A DNA stretch of 64,000 nt from Sulfurimonas sp. HSL-1716. GTDB lineage: Bacteria; Campylobacterota; Campylobacteria; Campylobacterales; Sulfurimonadaceae. The notes below the pieces were generated by a model. That model was not told the origin of the DNA. It made no database searches and was given only the letters and a program-made list of their open reading frames with translations. Every line of letters begins with the position of its first letter. Within the stretch, counting starts at the first letter, position 1. Location of the stretch: assembly GCF_039645975.1 (NCBI RefSeq), contig NZ_CP147918.1, forward strand, positions 682,001 to 746,000. The letters are read 5' to 3'. Below, one piece after another: positions 28,046 to 37,193 of the stretch. Made by a program: the position numbers and the translations under genes.

Positions 28046-28957
28046 ATGTTGAATGAGCAAAGATTAACACATTTAAAACAGTTAGAAGCAGAATCCATTT
28101 TTATTCTTCGTGAGGTAGCCGCGGAATTTAGCAATCCTGTCATGATGTATTCGATCGGAAAAGATTCATCGGTAATGCTTCACCTTGCGCAGAAAGCTTT
28201 TGCCCCGAGCAAGATACCGTTTCCGTTATTGCATGTGGATACTCTTTGGAAGTTTAAAGAGATGATAGAGTTTCGTGACAAACGTGCCAAAGAGATCGGA
28301 TTTGATTTAATCGTACATAGTAATCCTGAGGGTATCGATATGGATGTATCACCCTTTGAACATGGAAGTAAGGTCCATACCGATATTATGAAAACAGAAG
28401 GGCTGAAGCAGGCTTTAAATAGCGGCGGTTATGATGCGATCATCGGTGGAGCAAGACGCGATGAAGAGAAAAGCCGTGCAAAAGAGCGCATATTCTCTTT
28501 TCGCGATAAAAATCATAGATGGGATCCTAAAAACCAGCGCCCGGAACTTTGGAACCTTTATAATACGAAGATTCAAAAAGGCGAAAGTGTAAGGGTATTT
28601 CCGATATCGAACTGGACGGAACTGGATATCTGGCAATATATATATCTGGAAAAAATACAGATACCCTCCCTTTATTTTGCAAAAGAGCGTCCTGTTGTCG
28701 AGTATGAAGGTACAAAGATCATGGTCGATGATGAGAGAGTACCAAACGAGCTAAAAAAGAAAGCTAAAAAAGAGATGGTTCGTTTTAGAACACTCGGATG
28801 TTATCCGCTTACGGGAGCAATCAATTCGACTGCTGCTACATTGCCAGAAATAATTAAAGAGATGCTTCTTTCAACCAGCAGCGAAAGAGAAGGCCGTCTT
28901 ATAGATAAAGATCAAGAAGGTGCGATGGAACGTAAAAAAATAGAGGGATATTTTTGA
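28046..28957 (+). CDS. cysD: Sulfate adenylyltransferase small subunit CysD
   Basis: 303 residues of the PP-loop ATPase family. [20 protein letters not shown] is the PP-loop, [20 protein letters not shown] is a strongly conserved CysD segment, and [13 protein letters not shown] lies near the C terminus. With CysN it makes APS from sulfate and ATP, driven by GTP hydrolysis. It starts immediately after the cysC stop and overlaps cysN by one base (TGATG). It is the authentic sulfate-activating enzyme of this window, unlike the degenerate Sat homologue at 7659-8849. Confidence 0.97.
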   Translation: MLNEQRLTHLKQLEAESIFILREVAAEFSNPVMMYSIGKDSSVMLHLAQKAFAPSKIPFPLLHVDTLWKFKEMIEFRDKRAKEIGFDLIVHSNPEGIDMDVSPFEHGSKVHTDIMKTEGLKQALNSGGYDAIIGGARRDEEKSRAKERIFSFRDKNHRWDPKNQRPELWNLYNTKIQKGESVRVFPISNWTELDIWQYIYLEKIQIPSLYFAKERPVVEYEGTKIMVDDERVPNELKKKAKKEMVRFRTLGCYPLTGAINSTAATLPEIIKEMLLSTSSEREGRLIDKDQEGAMERKKIEGYF

Positions 28958-30360
28958 TGGACATAGAAGCTTACTTAAAACAGCATGAAAACAAAGATAT
29001 GCTTCGCTTTTTGACTTGCGGCAGTGTCGATGACGGAAAAAGTACGCTGATCGGCCGTATGCTTTATGATTCAAAGATGGTTTTTGAAGATCAACTCTCA
29101 GCAGCCGAAAGTGAGAGTAAAAAGTACGGTACTACAGGTGAAAAGATAGATATGGCTTTACTGGTAGACGGTCTTCAAAGTGAAAGGGAACAAGGCATTA
29201 CCATAGATGTGGCATATCGATTCTTTGCGACGGAAAACAGAAAGTTCATTATTGCCGATACTCCGGGTCATGAACAATATACACGAAATATGGTCACGGG
29301 CGCGTCGACGGCTGATGTTGCCATTATACTCATAGATGCCCGTAAGGGTATTCTGACACAAACCCGCAGACATAGCTTTATAGTGTCTTTACTCGGTATA
29401 GAACATGTCATAGTGGCGATCAATAAAATGGATCTGGTCGATTTTTCCCAAGAGGTTTTCAATGAGATCGGTGTCGCTTACGATAAGCTGGCAGATAAAC
29501 TCGGGATCAAGCATAAATATTATATTCCTTTAAGTGCATTAAATGGAGATAACGTCGTCAATATAAGCGAATCAATGTCATGGTATGAAGGCAAACCGCT
29601 TTTGACCCTTCTTGACACGATGGATATAACAAAAGAGCAAAAAGCAGAACAGTTCAGATTTCCCGTGCAATATGTAAATCGTCCAAACTTGGACTTTAGA
29701 GGGTTTTGCGGAACTGTCGTATCTGGAAGTATCAAGGTCGGTGATGAAATCACTGTTCTGCCCTCAGGTAAAAGCGCAAAAATAAAAAGTATAATTAATG
29801 CAGGCGATATTACGGAAAATAACTTGTATGTAACTACCCAAGAAGCGTTTCGTGATATGGCTGTTACGATAATGACCGAAGAGGAGATCGATATCTCCCG
29901 GGGAGATATGCTGGTACATTCAAACGCTCTGCCGAGCGTATCGAATAATATCAAGGTTATGATAGTTTGGATGGATGAAAAACCGATGGAACTTCATCGA
30001 AATTATGATATCAAAAGAGCCACGACGATTTTATCCGGAAGCATTGAAAAGATAAACTATAAAATAGATGTAAATACTTTTGAGAGGATGCAGGTAGAAA
30101 GGCTGGAGTTAAATGATATAGCGTCATGCAGAATGGTGTTGAGCCGTCCTATCGCAGCTGATGCGTATAAAGAGAATAAACCGACAGGGAGTTTTATAGT
30201 GATAGACCGCATTACGAACAATACGGTCGGTGCAGGTATGATAGTAGGCTTAAGCAGAAGAGATAACGATACAATAAAAAAAGAATATACGATCGAGGAA
30301 AAAGAGCTCAATGCGTATGTTAGAAAACATTTTCCTGAATGGGACTGTAAAGCAATCTAA
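28957..30360 (+). CDS. cysN: Sulfate adenylyltransferase GTPase subunit CysN
   Basis: 467 residues from the ATG at 28957 (a TTG three bases earlier is possible). GTPase motifs: GSVDDGKSTLIGRML (G1), DTPGHEQYTRNM (G3) and NKMDLVDF (G4), followed by EF-Tu-like beta-barrel domains. It is CysN only, without a fused C-terminal CysC domain; APS kinase is encoded separately on both sides. It overlaps cysD by one base and the next gene by one base (TAATG). Confidence 0.97.
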   Translation: MDIEAYLKQHENKDMLRFLTCGSVDDGKSTLIGRMLYDSKMVFEDQLSAAESESKKYGTTGEKIDMALLVDGLQSEREQGITIDVAYRFFATENRKFIIADTPGHEQYTRNMVTGASTADVAIILIDARKGILTQTRRHSFIVSLLGIEHVIVAINKMDLVDFSQEVFNEIGVAYDKLADKLGIKHKYYIPLSALNGDNVVNISESMSWYEGKPLLTLLDTMDITKEQKAEQFRFPVQYVNRPNLDFRGFCGTVVSGSIKVGDEITVLPSGKSAKIKSIINAGDITENNLYVTTQEAFRDMAVTIMTEEEIDISRGDMLVHSNALPSVSNNIKVMIVWMDEKPMELHRNYDIKRATTILSGSIEKINYKIDVNTFERMQVERLELNDIASCRMVLSRPIAADAYKENKPTGSFIVIDRITNNTVGAGMIVGLSRRDNDTIKKEYTIEEKELNAYVRKHFPEWDCKAI

Positions 30361-31085
30361 TGTATAAAGAAACGAACCTGAGATCCATTGTAAAGGGAAT
30401 GAGTTGGCGATTATTCGCTACAGCGACAACAGTTATCATTGTTTATGTGTTCTTTGGAAGGCTTGATCTTGCAATTGCAGCAGGTATTATTGAAACAGTC
30501 GCAAAAGTTGCACTTTACTGGGCACATGAACGTGCATGGGTCAAGATCAGATGGGGCAAAAGAAAAATAGAACCGTTCAACCTTTGGTTCACAGGACTTC
30601 CGCTTTCTGGAAAAACGACTATTGCCGATAGGGTATACAAAGAGCTTGAAAAACTCGATATTCCGCTTGAAAGAATCGATTCTAAAGATATAAGAGAACT
30701 TATTCCGCATATCGGATTTAGCAGAGAAGATAGAAACAGGCATATGCATCGTATCGGTCATCTCATAAAAACACTTCAAAATAATTCTATCTCAACGGTT
30801 GCTTCATTCGTGAGTCCCTATAAAGAGTCTAGAAAAGCGATCCGGGAGATGGTAAAAAACAATGTTGTCGTATATGTGAAAGCCGATATTGAAACTTGTA
30901 AGGCGAGGGATTATAAAGGAGTATACGAGAAGGCTCTGAAAGGTGAATATCAAAACTTTACCGGTATTAATGACGTATATGAAGAACCGCAGCATGCAGA
31001 AATAATCATAGATACGGATCAGCTCAGTGTAGATGAATCGGTAAGCACAATACTAAAATATATAAAAAAAAGGTATATTACATAG
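30360..31085 (+). CDS. DUF2061 membrane domain fused to an APS-kinase-like domain
   Basis: 241 residues. Residues 5-62 match the DUF2061 pattern: RSIVKGMSWRLFATATT, two short hydrophobic helices, then ETVAKVALYWAHERAW. Residues 74-241 are CysC-like: P-loop GLPLSGKTT (79-87), SREDRNRHMHRIGHL, and RDYKGVYEKALKGEYQNFTG. The DGDxxR motif of CysC is altered to DSKDIR, so activity is probable but not certain. The membrane domain would hold APS phosphorylation at the inner membrane. Its immediate neighbours are cysN and a sugar dehydratase, which fits PAPS delivery to a membrane sulfotransferase. No sulfotransferase lies in this window. Confidence 0.85.
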   Translation: MYKETNLRSIVKGMSWRLFATATTVIIVYVFFGRLDLAIAAGIIETVAKVALYWAHERAWVKIRWGKRKIEPFNLWFTGLPLSGKTTIADRVYKELEKLDIPLERIDSKDIRELIPHIGFSREDRNRHMHRIGHLIKTLQNNSISTVASFVSPYKESRKAIREMVKNNVVVYVKADIETCKARDYKGVYEKALKGEYQNFTGINDVYEEPQHAEIIIDTDQLSVDESVSTILKYIKKRYIT

Positions 31086-31086
31086 G

Positions 31087-32277
31087 ATGAATAAAATACT
31101 AAAATTAATAGGCAGAGAAAAAGAACTTTTTACCGAAGATATTCAATTTTATGAAAAAGAACTTTCACAAAAAGTTTCGTCATCATCTTTTTTAGTTATA
31201 GGCGGAGCCGGCAGTATCGGTCAGGCCGTAACAAAAGAGATATTTAAACGCCACCCTAAAAAGCTCCATGTCGTAGATATATCCGAAAACAATATGGTCG
31301 AACTTGTACGTGATATACGAAGCAGTTTTGGATATATAGAGGGTGATTTTCAGACTTTTGCACTCGATATCGGAAGTATCGAATATGACGCTTTTATAAA
31401 GGCTGACGGTAAATATGACTATGTTTTGAATTTATCTGCACTCAAACATGTAAGAAGTGAAAAAGATTCTTTTACTCTGATGCGTATGATCGATGTTAAT
31501 ATTTTCAATACGGATAAGACACTCCAGCAGTCTATTGAAAACGGAACTAAAAAATATTTTTGCGTCAGTACGGATAAAGCTGCAAATCCGGTAAATATGA
31601 TGGGTGCAAGCAAAAGGATCATGGAGATGTTCGTGATGAGAAGGTCTCAGCAGATAGATGTTTCTATGGCACGATTTGCCAATGTTGCTTTTAGTGACGG
31701 TTCGCTTCTTCACGGATTTAATCAAAGGATTCAAAAACAGCAGCCGATCGTAGCGCCGAATGATATCAAAAGATATTTTGTAACTCCGCAGGAGAGCGGC
31801 GAACTTTGTCTAATGAGCTGCATATTCGGTGAAAATAGAGATATATTCTTTCCAAAGCTCAGTGAAAATCTGCATCTTATAACTTTTGCGGATATTGCGG
31901 TAAAATATCTAAAAGATTTGGGTTATGAACCGTATCTGTGCGAAAGTGAAGACGAAGCGAGAGAGCTGGCGAAGACATTGCCTCCGCTTGGCAAATGGCC
32001 CTGTCTTTTTACTTCAAGCGATACGACAGGCGAGAAGGATTTTGAAGAGTTCTTTACCGAGAGGGAAATTTTGGATATGGAGCGGTTTGAAAACCTCGGT
32101 ATCATCAAAAACGAGCTTCTCTTTGATGAGAATCTTTTAAATGAATTTGAAGAAACTGTTAAAAAATATAAAACAAAACAATCCTGGACAAAAGAGCAGA
32201 TCGTTGCTCTGTTTTTTAAGATGATCCCGGATTTCGGACATAAAGAGACAGGTAAATACTTAGATGGAAAAATGTGA
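31087..32277 (+). CDS. legB: Sugar-nucleotide 4,6-dehydratase, LegB role (GDP/UDP-GlcNAc)
   Basis: 396 residues of the soluble CapD/PglF-type dehydratase family. VIGGAGSIGQAV (about 36-47) binds NAD(P); the SALKHVRSEKDSF segment and STDKAANPVNMMGASKR hold active-site residues. The usual YxxxK Tyr is Met (MGASK), as in the PglF-like subgroup. An N-terminal lead of about 33 residues and a C-terminal extension make it longer than C. jejuni Cj1319. Standing directly before legC, it most likely starts legionaminic acid synthesis by making the 4-keto-6-deoxy sugar from GDP-GlcNAc. The gene overlaps legC by one base. Confidence 0.8.
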   Translation: MNKILKLIGREKELFTEDIQFYEKELSQKVSSSSFLVIGGAGSIGQAVTKEIFKRHPKKLHVVDISENNMVELVRDIRSSFGYIEGDFQTFALDIGSIEYDAFIKADGKYDYVLNLSALKHVRSEKDSFTLMRMIDVNIFNTDKTLQQSIENGTKKYFCVSTDKAANPVNMMGASKRIMEMFVMRRSQQIDVSMARFANVAFSDGSLLHGFNQRIQKQQPIVAPNDIKRYFVTPQESGELCLMSCIFGENRDIFFPKLSENLHLITFADIAVKYLKDLGYEPYLCESEDEARELAKTLPPLGKWPCLFTSSDTTGEKDFEEFFTEREILDMERFENLGIIKNELLFDENLLNEFEETVKKYKTKQSWTKEQIVALFFKMIPDFGHKETGKYLDGKM

Positions 32278-33416
32278 TGCAAAAGATTGTTAATTTTGTT
32301 CAAGATATTTATAACACGAAAGAGTTTATTTCTTTGCATGAGCCTAGGTTCATAGGCAATGAAAAAAAATACCTGAACGAATGTATTGACTCTACTTTTG
32401 TTTCATCAGTCGGAAAGTTTGTAGACGAATTTGAAAAAAAGATCGCTGAATTTACGGGGGTAAAATATGCCGTTGCCACAACCAATGGAACCAGTGCTTT
32501 ACATATTTCATTGCTTTTGGCAGGAGTACAAAACGGCGACGAAGTAATAACTCAACCTTTGACGTTCATCGCTACATGCAATGCGATAAGCTACTGTAAT
32601 GCACAACCGGTCTTTGTAGATGTAGATCTCGATACACTTGGACTTTCTCCTTCATCATTAGAGAAATTCCTGAACGAGAACTGTGAGGTAAAAGAGAACC
32701 GATGTGTCAATAGAATTACGGGAAAAATCGTAAAAGCCTGTGTACCGATGCACACGTTTGGACATCCATGCAGAATTGACGAAATAAAAGATATCTGTGA
32801 TAAGTGGCATATAGTTTTAGTCGAAGATGCAGCAGAAAGCCTGGGAAGTTATTATAAAGGCAGACATACCGGAACTTTTGGGAAACTGGCCGCTATCAGC
32901 TTCAACGGAAATAAGATAATCACTTCGGGCGGCGGCGGCTGTATTATCACAAATGATGAAGAACTGGCAAAAAAAGCCAAGCATATGACAACGACTGCAA
33001 AAGTACCGCATAGATGGGAATATACCCATGATATGATAGGTTACAACTATCGCCTTCCCAATATTAATGCAGCACTTTTAGTGGCTCAACTAGAACAATT
33101 AGAAGTGTTCTTGCAAAATAAAAGAGAACTTGCAAAAGAGTATGAAGGTTTTTTTGCCGACTTGACAGATATAGAATTTATAAAAGAACCGCAAGACAGC
33201 AGATCAAACTACTGGCTGCATGCAGTATCGTTAAAAGACAGAGCCCATAGAGACGCGTTCTTAAAGTTCACTAATGAGAACGGCGTGATGACAAGACCTA
33301 TCTGGACACTGATGAACAGGCTTGAGATGTTCAAAGAATGTCAATGTACGGATATCTCAAACTCGGTCTACCTTGAAGACAGAATAGTGAACATCCCAAG
33401 TTCGGTGAGAATATAG
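32277..33416 (+). CDS. legC: LegC aminotransferase (GDP-4-amino-4,6-dideoxy-GlcNAc)
   Basis: 379 residues from the ATG at 32277 (overlap TGATG with the dehydratase; a GTG at 32274 is possible). DegT/DnrJ/EryC1/StrS fold: TTNGTSALHISLLLAGV, EDAAESLGSYY, and the PLP lysine K213 in SFNGNKIITSGGGG. It transfers an amino group to C4 of the 4-keto sugar. The N-terminal HEPRFIGNEKKYLNECIDSTFVS pattern is typical of LegC. It abuts the acyltransferase gene. Confidence 0.92.
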   Translation: MQKIVNFVQDIYNTKEFISLHEPRFIGNEKKYLNECIDSTFVSSVGKFVDEFEKKIAEFTGVKYAVATTNGTSALHISLLLAGVQNGDEVITQPLTFIATCNAISYCNAQPVFVDVDLDTLGLSPSSLEKFLNENCEVKENRCVNRITGKIVKACVPMHTFGHPCRIDEIKDICDKWHIVLVEDAAESLGSYYKGRHTGTFGKLAAISFNGNKIITSGGGGCIITNDEELAKKAKHMTTTAKVPHRWEYTHDMIGYNYRLPNINAALLVAQLEQLEVFLQNKRELAKEYEGFFADLTDIEFIKEPQDSRSNYWLHAVSLKDRAHRDAFLKFTNENGVMTRPIWTLMNRLEMFKECQCTDISNSVYLEDRIVNIPSSVRI

Positions 33417-33989
33417 ATGGAAAAGATCATCCTTATCGGCGGCGGCGGTCATTGTAAATCTTGCATAGATGTGATTGAGCAGGAAGGCAGATTCGAGATA
33501 GCCGGTATAATCGATCAGGCCGAATTGATAGGGAAAAAGGTCTTAGGTTATGAAGTCATAGGCAGTGATGCCGATCTCGATACATTGGCGCAGAAATACA
33601 GATTCGCATTTATTGCGGTCGGGCAGATCAGATCTTCGGAGGTAAGAGTAAGGCTCTTTGAACTGGCAAAAAGAGCAGGATTTGAACTGCCTGTGGTGAT
33701 CTCCCCTAGAGCTTATGTGTCAAAACATGCCAAGGTAGAAGAGGGGACTATCATAATGCATGACGCTCTTGTAAATGCCGATGCAAAAATCGGCAGGAAC
33801 TGCATCATAAACTCAAAAGCACTTATAGAGCATGATGCGGTCGTAGAAGATAACTGTCATATATCGACAGGTGCGATCATCAATGGCGGAACAGTAGTGA
33901 AATCAAATACGTTTTACGGAAGCAGTGCGACCTCAAAAGAGAATACAGAAGCATCAGGTTTCGTAAAAGCCGGGAGTGTCGTAAAATGA
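33417..33989 (+). CDS. NeuD/PglD-type sugar N-acetyltransferase (LegH role)
   Basis: 190 residues. A Rossmann-like N-terminal part begins MEKIILIGGGGHCKSCIDVIE, the PglD/NeuD signature, and a left-handed beta helix of hexapeptide repeats runs from about residue 95 to the end (VEEGTIIMHDALVNADAKIG and following). His in LIEHDAVVEDNCHIS is the expected catalytic base. It probably acetylates the 4-amino group made by LegC; C. jejuni LegH is a GNAT-like enzyme instead, so the role is by position. ATGA overlap with legI. Confidence 0.85.
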   Translation: MEKIILIGGGGHCKSCIDVIEQEGRFEIAGIIDQAELIGKKVLGYEVIGSDADLDTLAQKYRFAFIAVGQIRSSEVRVRLFELAKRAGFELPVVISPRAYVSKHAKVEEGTIIMHDALVNADAKIGRNCIINSKALIEHDAVVEDNCHISTGAIINGGTVVKSNTFYGSSATSKENTEASGFVKAGSVVK

Positions 33990-34984
33990 GTAAAACTTTT
34001 ATTATCGCAGAAGCCGGAGTAAACCATAACGGTTCGATCGAACTGGCAAAAAAACTTATAGATGCAGCGGTTCAAGCCGGCGCGGATGCAGTAAAATTTC
34101 AAACGTTCAAAGCTGAAAATCTAGTGAGTAAAAACGCTGCAAAAGCGGATTATCAAAAACAGACTACCGATAAAGAGGAATCTCAATTCGAGATGATCAA
34201 AAAACTGGAACTTGACGTTGACACGCATAAAGAGTTGATGGCGTACTGTAAAGTAAAAAATGTTATGTTCCTCTCTACACCCTTTGACCACGATAGTATT
34301 GAGCTCTTAAATGATCTTGGGTTACAGGTATTTAAAATACCTAGCGGCGAGATCACTAATCTTCCGTATTTAAGACATATAGGCAGACTCAATAAAAAGG
34401 TCATTCTTTCTACGGGAATGAGTGACATCGGCGAGATAGAAGATGCTTTAGATATATTGATAGATGCAGGTACATCTAAAGCAAACATTACTGTTTTACA
34501 TGCAAATACCGAGTATCCTACACCGTTGGAAGATGTAAATCTAAAAGCTATGGTGACGATAGGCAGGACGTTTGACATCCCTTATGGGTATAGCGACCAT
34601 ACATTGGGCATAGAGGTTGATATAGCTGCCGTCGCTTTAGGTGCAAGCTGTATAGAAAAACATTTTACTCTTGATAAAACGATGGAGGGTCCCGATCATA
34701 AGGCAAGTTTAGAACCGGATGAATTACAGACCATGGTACAGGCTATACGCAATATCGAACTGGCTCTTGGAAGCAGTGTCAAAAAACCGAGTAAAAGTGA
34801 ACTGAAAAACAAACCGATCGCCAGAAAGTCCATAGTATCAGGCAAGGCAATAAAAAAAGGCGATATCTTGACGCAAGAAAATCTTGCCGTAAAAAGACCC
34901 GGTAACGGTATAAGCCCGATGAGATGGGATGAGGTCATCGGAACTGTTGCGACACGAGATTATAAGAAAGATGAGCTGTTATGA
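33986..34984 (+). CDS. legI: N,N'-diacetyllegionaminate synthase
   Basis: 332 residues of the NeuB family. IIAEAGVNHNGS at the N terminus, KFQTFKAENLVSKNAAKADYQ, STGMSDIGEIEDAL and GYSDHTLGI define the TIM barrel that condenses PEP with the 2,4-diacetamido hexose. A C-terminal SAF (antifreeze-like) domain begins about residue 275 with RKSIVSGKAIKKGD. The KADYQ form is typical of legionaminic and pseudaminic synthases rather than NeuB. Overlaps both neighbours by 4 bases (ATGA). Confidence 0.94.
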   Translation: MSKTFIIAEAGVNHNGSIELAKKLIDAAVQAGADAVKFQTFKAENLVSKNAAKADYQKQTTDKEESQFEMIKKLELDVDTHKELMAYCKVKNVMFLSTPFDHDSIELLNDLGLQVFKIPSGEITNLPYLRHIGRLNKKVILSTGMSDIGEIEDALDILIDAGTSKANITVLHANTEYPTPLEDVNLKAMVTIGRTFDIPYGYSDHTLGIEVDIAAVALGASCIEKHFTLDKTMEGPDHKASLEPDELQTMVQAIRNIELALGSSVKKPSKSELKNKPIARKSIVSGKAIKKGDILTQENLAVKRPGNGISPMRWDEVIGTVATRDYKKDELL

Positions 34985-36150
34985 GTAAGAAAAAAATCTG
35001 TGTAGTTACCGGAACCCGTGCAGAGTATGGGCTGCTTTATTGGCTGATGAAAGAGATAGAAGCCGATGATACGTTACAGCTACAAGTCGTGGTGACGGGT
35101 ATGCATCTGTCTCCTGAATTCGGGTTGACTTACAAAGAGATAGAGAAAGATTTTCATATAGATAAAAAAATAGAGATGCTGCTCTCTTCTGATACTTCTG
35201 TGGGCATATCAAAATCTATGGGGATCGCCCAGATAGGTTTTGCAGATGCTTATGAAGAGTTGCAGCCGGATATCCTTGTTGTCCTCGGTGACAGATATGA
35301 GATATTTTCAGCAGTAAGTACCGCTATGATAGCTCGTATTCCTATCGCTCATCTTCATGGCGGAGAGACGACAGAAGGTGCTTTTGACGAAGCTATAAGG
35401 CACAGCATAACAAAGATGAGCCATCTTCATTTTACTGCTACACAGGAGTATAAAAACAGGGTAATACAACTCGGTGAACATCCTGAGAGAGTCTTTAACG
35501 TCGGCGGCATGGGTATAGAAAACATCAAAAGACTTCAACTCTTGTCGAAAGAGGAGTTTGAAAACTCTATCGATTTTAAACTCGGAATCAAAAACATACT
35601 CGTCACGTTTCATCCCGTGACTTTAGAAAATGCGACTGCAAAAGAGCAGTTTCAAGAGCTGTTGGATGCAGTTGACGAACTTACAGATACAAAGATCATC
35701 TTTACCAAAGCAAACAGCGATACCGACGGAAGAATCATAAATAAGATGATAGATGAATATGTATCAAAAAATTCGCACAAAGCGGTTGGTTTTACATCTT
35801 TGGGACAACTTAGATATTTAAGTGCTTTGCAATATGTTGATGCAATGGCAGGAAACAGTTCGAGCGGTTTGATCGAAGCACCGAGCTTTAAAGTTGCCAC
35901 TATTAATATCGGAGATAGACAAAAAGGCCGTATCAAAGCGGACAGCGTAATAGACTGTACTCCGGCAAAAAAAGATATTTTAAAAGCTTTTGATACTGTT
36001 TATTCCGATGCTTTTAAAAATAGGTTGAAACATATTAAAAATCCTTATGGTGACGGATGTGCAAGTCGGTTAATAATAAAAGAGATCAAAAACGCAGATT
36101 TGAATCAAATTCTTAAAAAATCTTTTTATACAGTTAAGGTTTCTCAATGA
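34981..36150 (+). CDS. legG: GDP-2,4-diacetamido-trideoxy-glucose hydrolase/2-epimerase LegG
   Basis: 389 residues of the NeuC/UDP-GlcNAc 2-epimerase family. VVTGTRAEYGLLYWLM at the N terminus, HLHGGETTEGAFDEAIRHSITKMSHLHF in the middle and GNSSSGLIEAP near residue 298 are diagnostic. It removes the nucleotide and inverts C2 to give the substrate of LegI. The gene order (legI before legG) matches C. jejuni Cj1327-Cj1328. Overlaps legI and ptmE by 4 bases each. Confidence 0.94.
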   Translation: MSKKKICVVTGTRAEYGLLYWLMKEIEADDTLQLQVVVTGMHLSPEFGLTYKEIEKDFHIDKKIEMLLSSDTSVGISKSMGIAQIGFADAYEELQPDILVVLGDRYEIFSAVSTAMIARIPIAHLHGGETTEGAFDEAIRHSITKMSHLHFTATQEYKNRVIQLGEHPERVFNVGGMGIENIKRLQLLSKEEFENSIDFKLGIKNILVTFHPVTLENATAKEQFQELLDAVDELTDTKIIFTKANSDTDGRIINKMIDEYVSKNSHKAVGFTSLGQLRYLSALQYVDAMAGNSSSGLIEAPSFKVATINIGDRQKGRIKADSVIDCTPAKKDILKAFDTVYSDAFKNRLKHIKNPYGDGCASRLIIKEIKNADLNQILKKSFYTVKVSQ

Positions 36151-37193
36151 AAAATTATAAAAACATAATATTAAATCCAAGTTCCAGCATAAAAGAAGCA
36201 TTAAAAATCATCGATAGCGGAGCGATGAAAATTGCTCTTGTTGTTGATGAGAATGAAAAACTATTAGGCACGCTTACTGACGGCGATATCAGAAGAGGTC
36301 TTTTAAATAATCTTTCGCTCGACGATGCCATCGAACCTATTATTTTTAAAACACCGACAACCTGTTCAATCGAAGATACAAAAGAGAAAATACTGGAGAT
36401 AGCCGTAGAAAAAAAGCTTTATCAGATACCGGTAGTCGACAATACGGGAAAGCTTATAGGCATAGAAGAGGTCGATGAGCTTTTAAAACCTAAGAATAGG
36501 AATAATAAGGTCGTTTTGATGGTTGGCGGACTTGGTACCAGACTTAGACCTTTAACGGAAAAGATACCAAAACCGATGTTAAAAGTCGGAGATAAGCCTA
36601 TCTTAGAGACCATTATATTAAATTTCAAAAAATATGGATTTTCAAATATCGTTCTTAGTGTAAGTTACAAATCGGAGATGATCGAAAATTATTTTGGCAA
36701 CGGTTCAAAGCTTGGAGTTCATATAGAATATGTTCATGAAGAGAAAAGAATGGGTACGGCAGGAGCATTAAGTCTCATACAAGAGAAGTTGAATGAGCCG
36801 TTTTTTGTGATGAACGGTGATCTGCTTACAAATATTAATTTCGAACATATGATGGATTATCATATACAAAATAGTTCGGTCGCGACAATGGGGGTTCGAG
36901 AATACGATTTTCAGGTACCTTACGGTGTTGTCAATATAGACGGAATAAATATAAAAAGTATTGCGGAAAAACCGGTACACAATTTTTATGTAAGCGGCGG
37001 AGTGTATATACTTGATCGGGCAGTATTGGATTTTATACCGAAAAACCAATTTTTTGATATGCCGACACTTTTTGAAAAAGTTATTGCGAACAATATGAAA
37101 AGTATCTCTTTTCCTATACGGGAGTATTGGCTGGATATCGGCAGAATGGAAGAGTTCGAAAAAGCGAATAATGAATATCATAAGGTGTTTTGA
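36147..37193 (+). CDS. ptmE: PtmE: CBS-pair glucosamine-1-phosphate guanylyltransferase
   Basis: 348 residues. Two CBS motifs occupy residues 1-113 (SIKEALKIIDSGAMKIALVV, GTLTDGDIRRGLL, then IPVVDNTGKLIGI). A nucleotidyltransferase domain follows, with MVGGLGTRLRPLTEKIPKPM at about 125-144. This two-part layout is that of C. jejuni PtmE (Cj1329), which makes GDP-glucosamine and so commits this pathway to GDP- rather than UDP-linked intermediates. The CBS pair may bind adenine nucleotides for control. ATGA overlap with legG; the next gene begins right after the stop. Confidence 0.9.
   Translation: MKNYKNIILNPSSSIKEALKIIDSGAMKIALVVDENEKLLGTLTDGDIRRGLLNNLSLDDAIEPIIFKTPTTCSIEDTKEKILEIAVEKKLYQIPVVDNTGKLIGIEEVDELLKPKNRNNKVVLMVGGLGTRLRPLTEKIPKPMLKVGDKPILETIILNFKKYGFSNIVLSVSYKSEMIENYFGNGSKLGVHIEYVHEEKRMGTAGALSLIQEKLNEPFFVMNGDLLTNINFEHMMDYHIQNSSVATMGVREYDFQVPYGVVNIDGINIKSIAEKPVHNFYVSGGVYILDRAVLDFIPKNQFFDMPTLFEKVIANNMKSISFPIREYWLDIGRMEEFEKANNEYHKVF

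Noticed and set aside
28046-31085. A sulfotransferase to match the PAPS module
   Set aside because: None of the unassigned proteins in the window shows a PAPS-binding 5'-PSB-type loop; if present it is outside this window.
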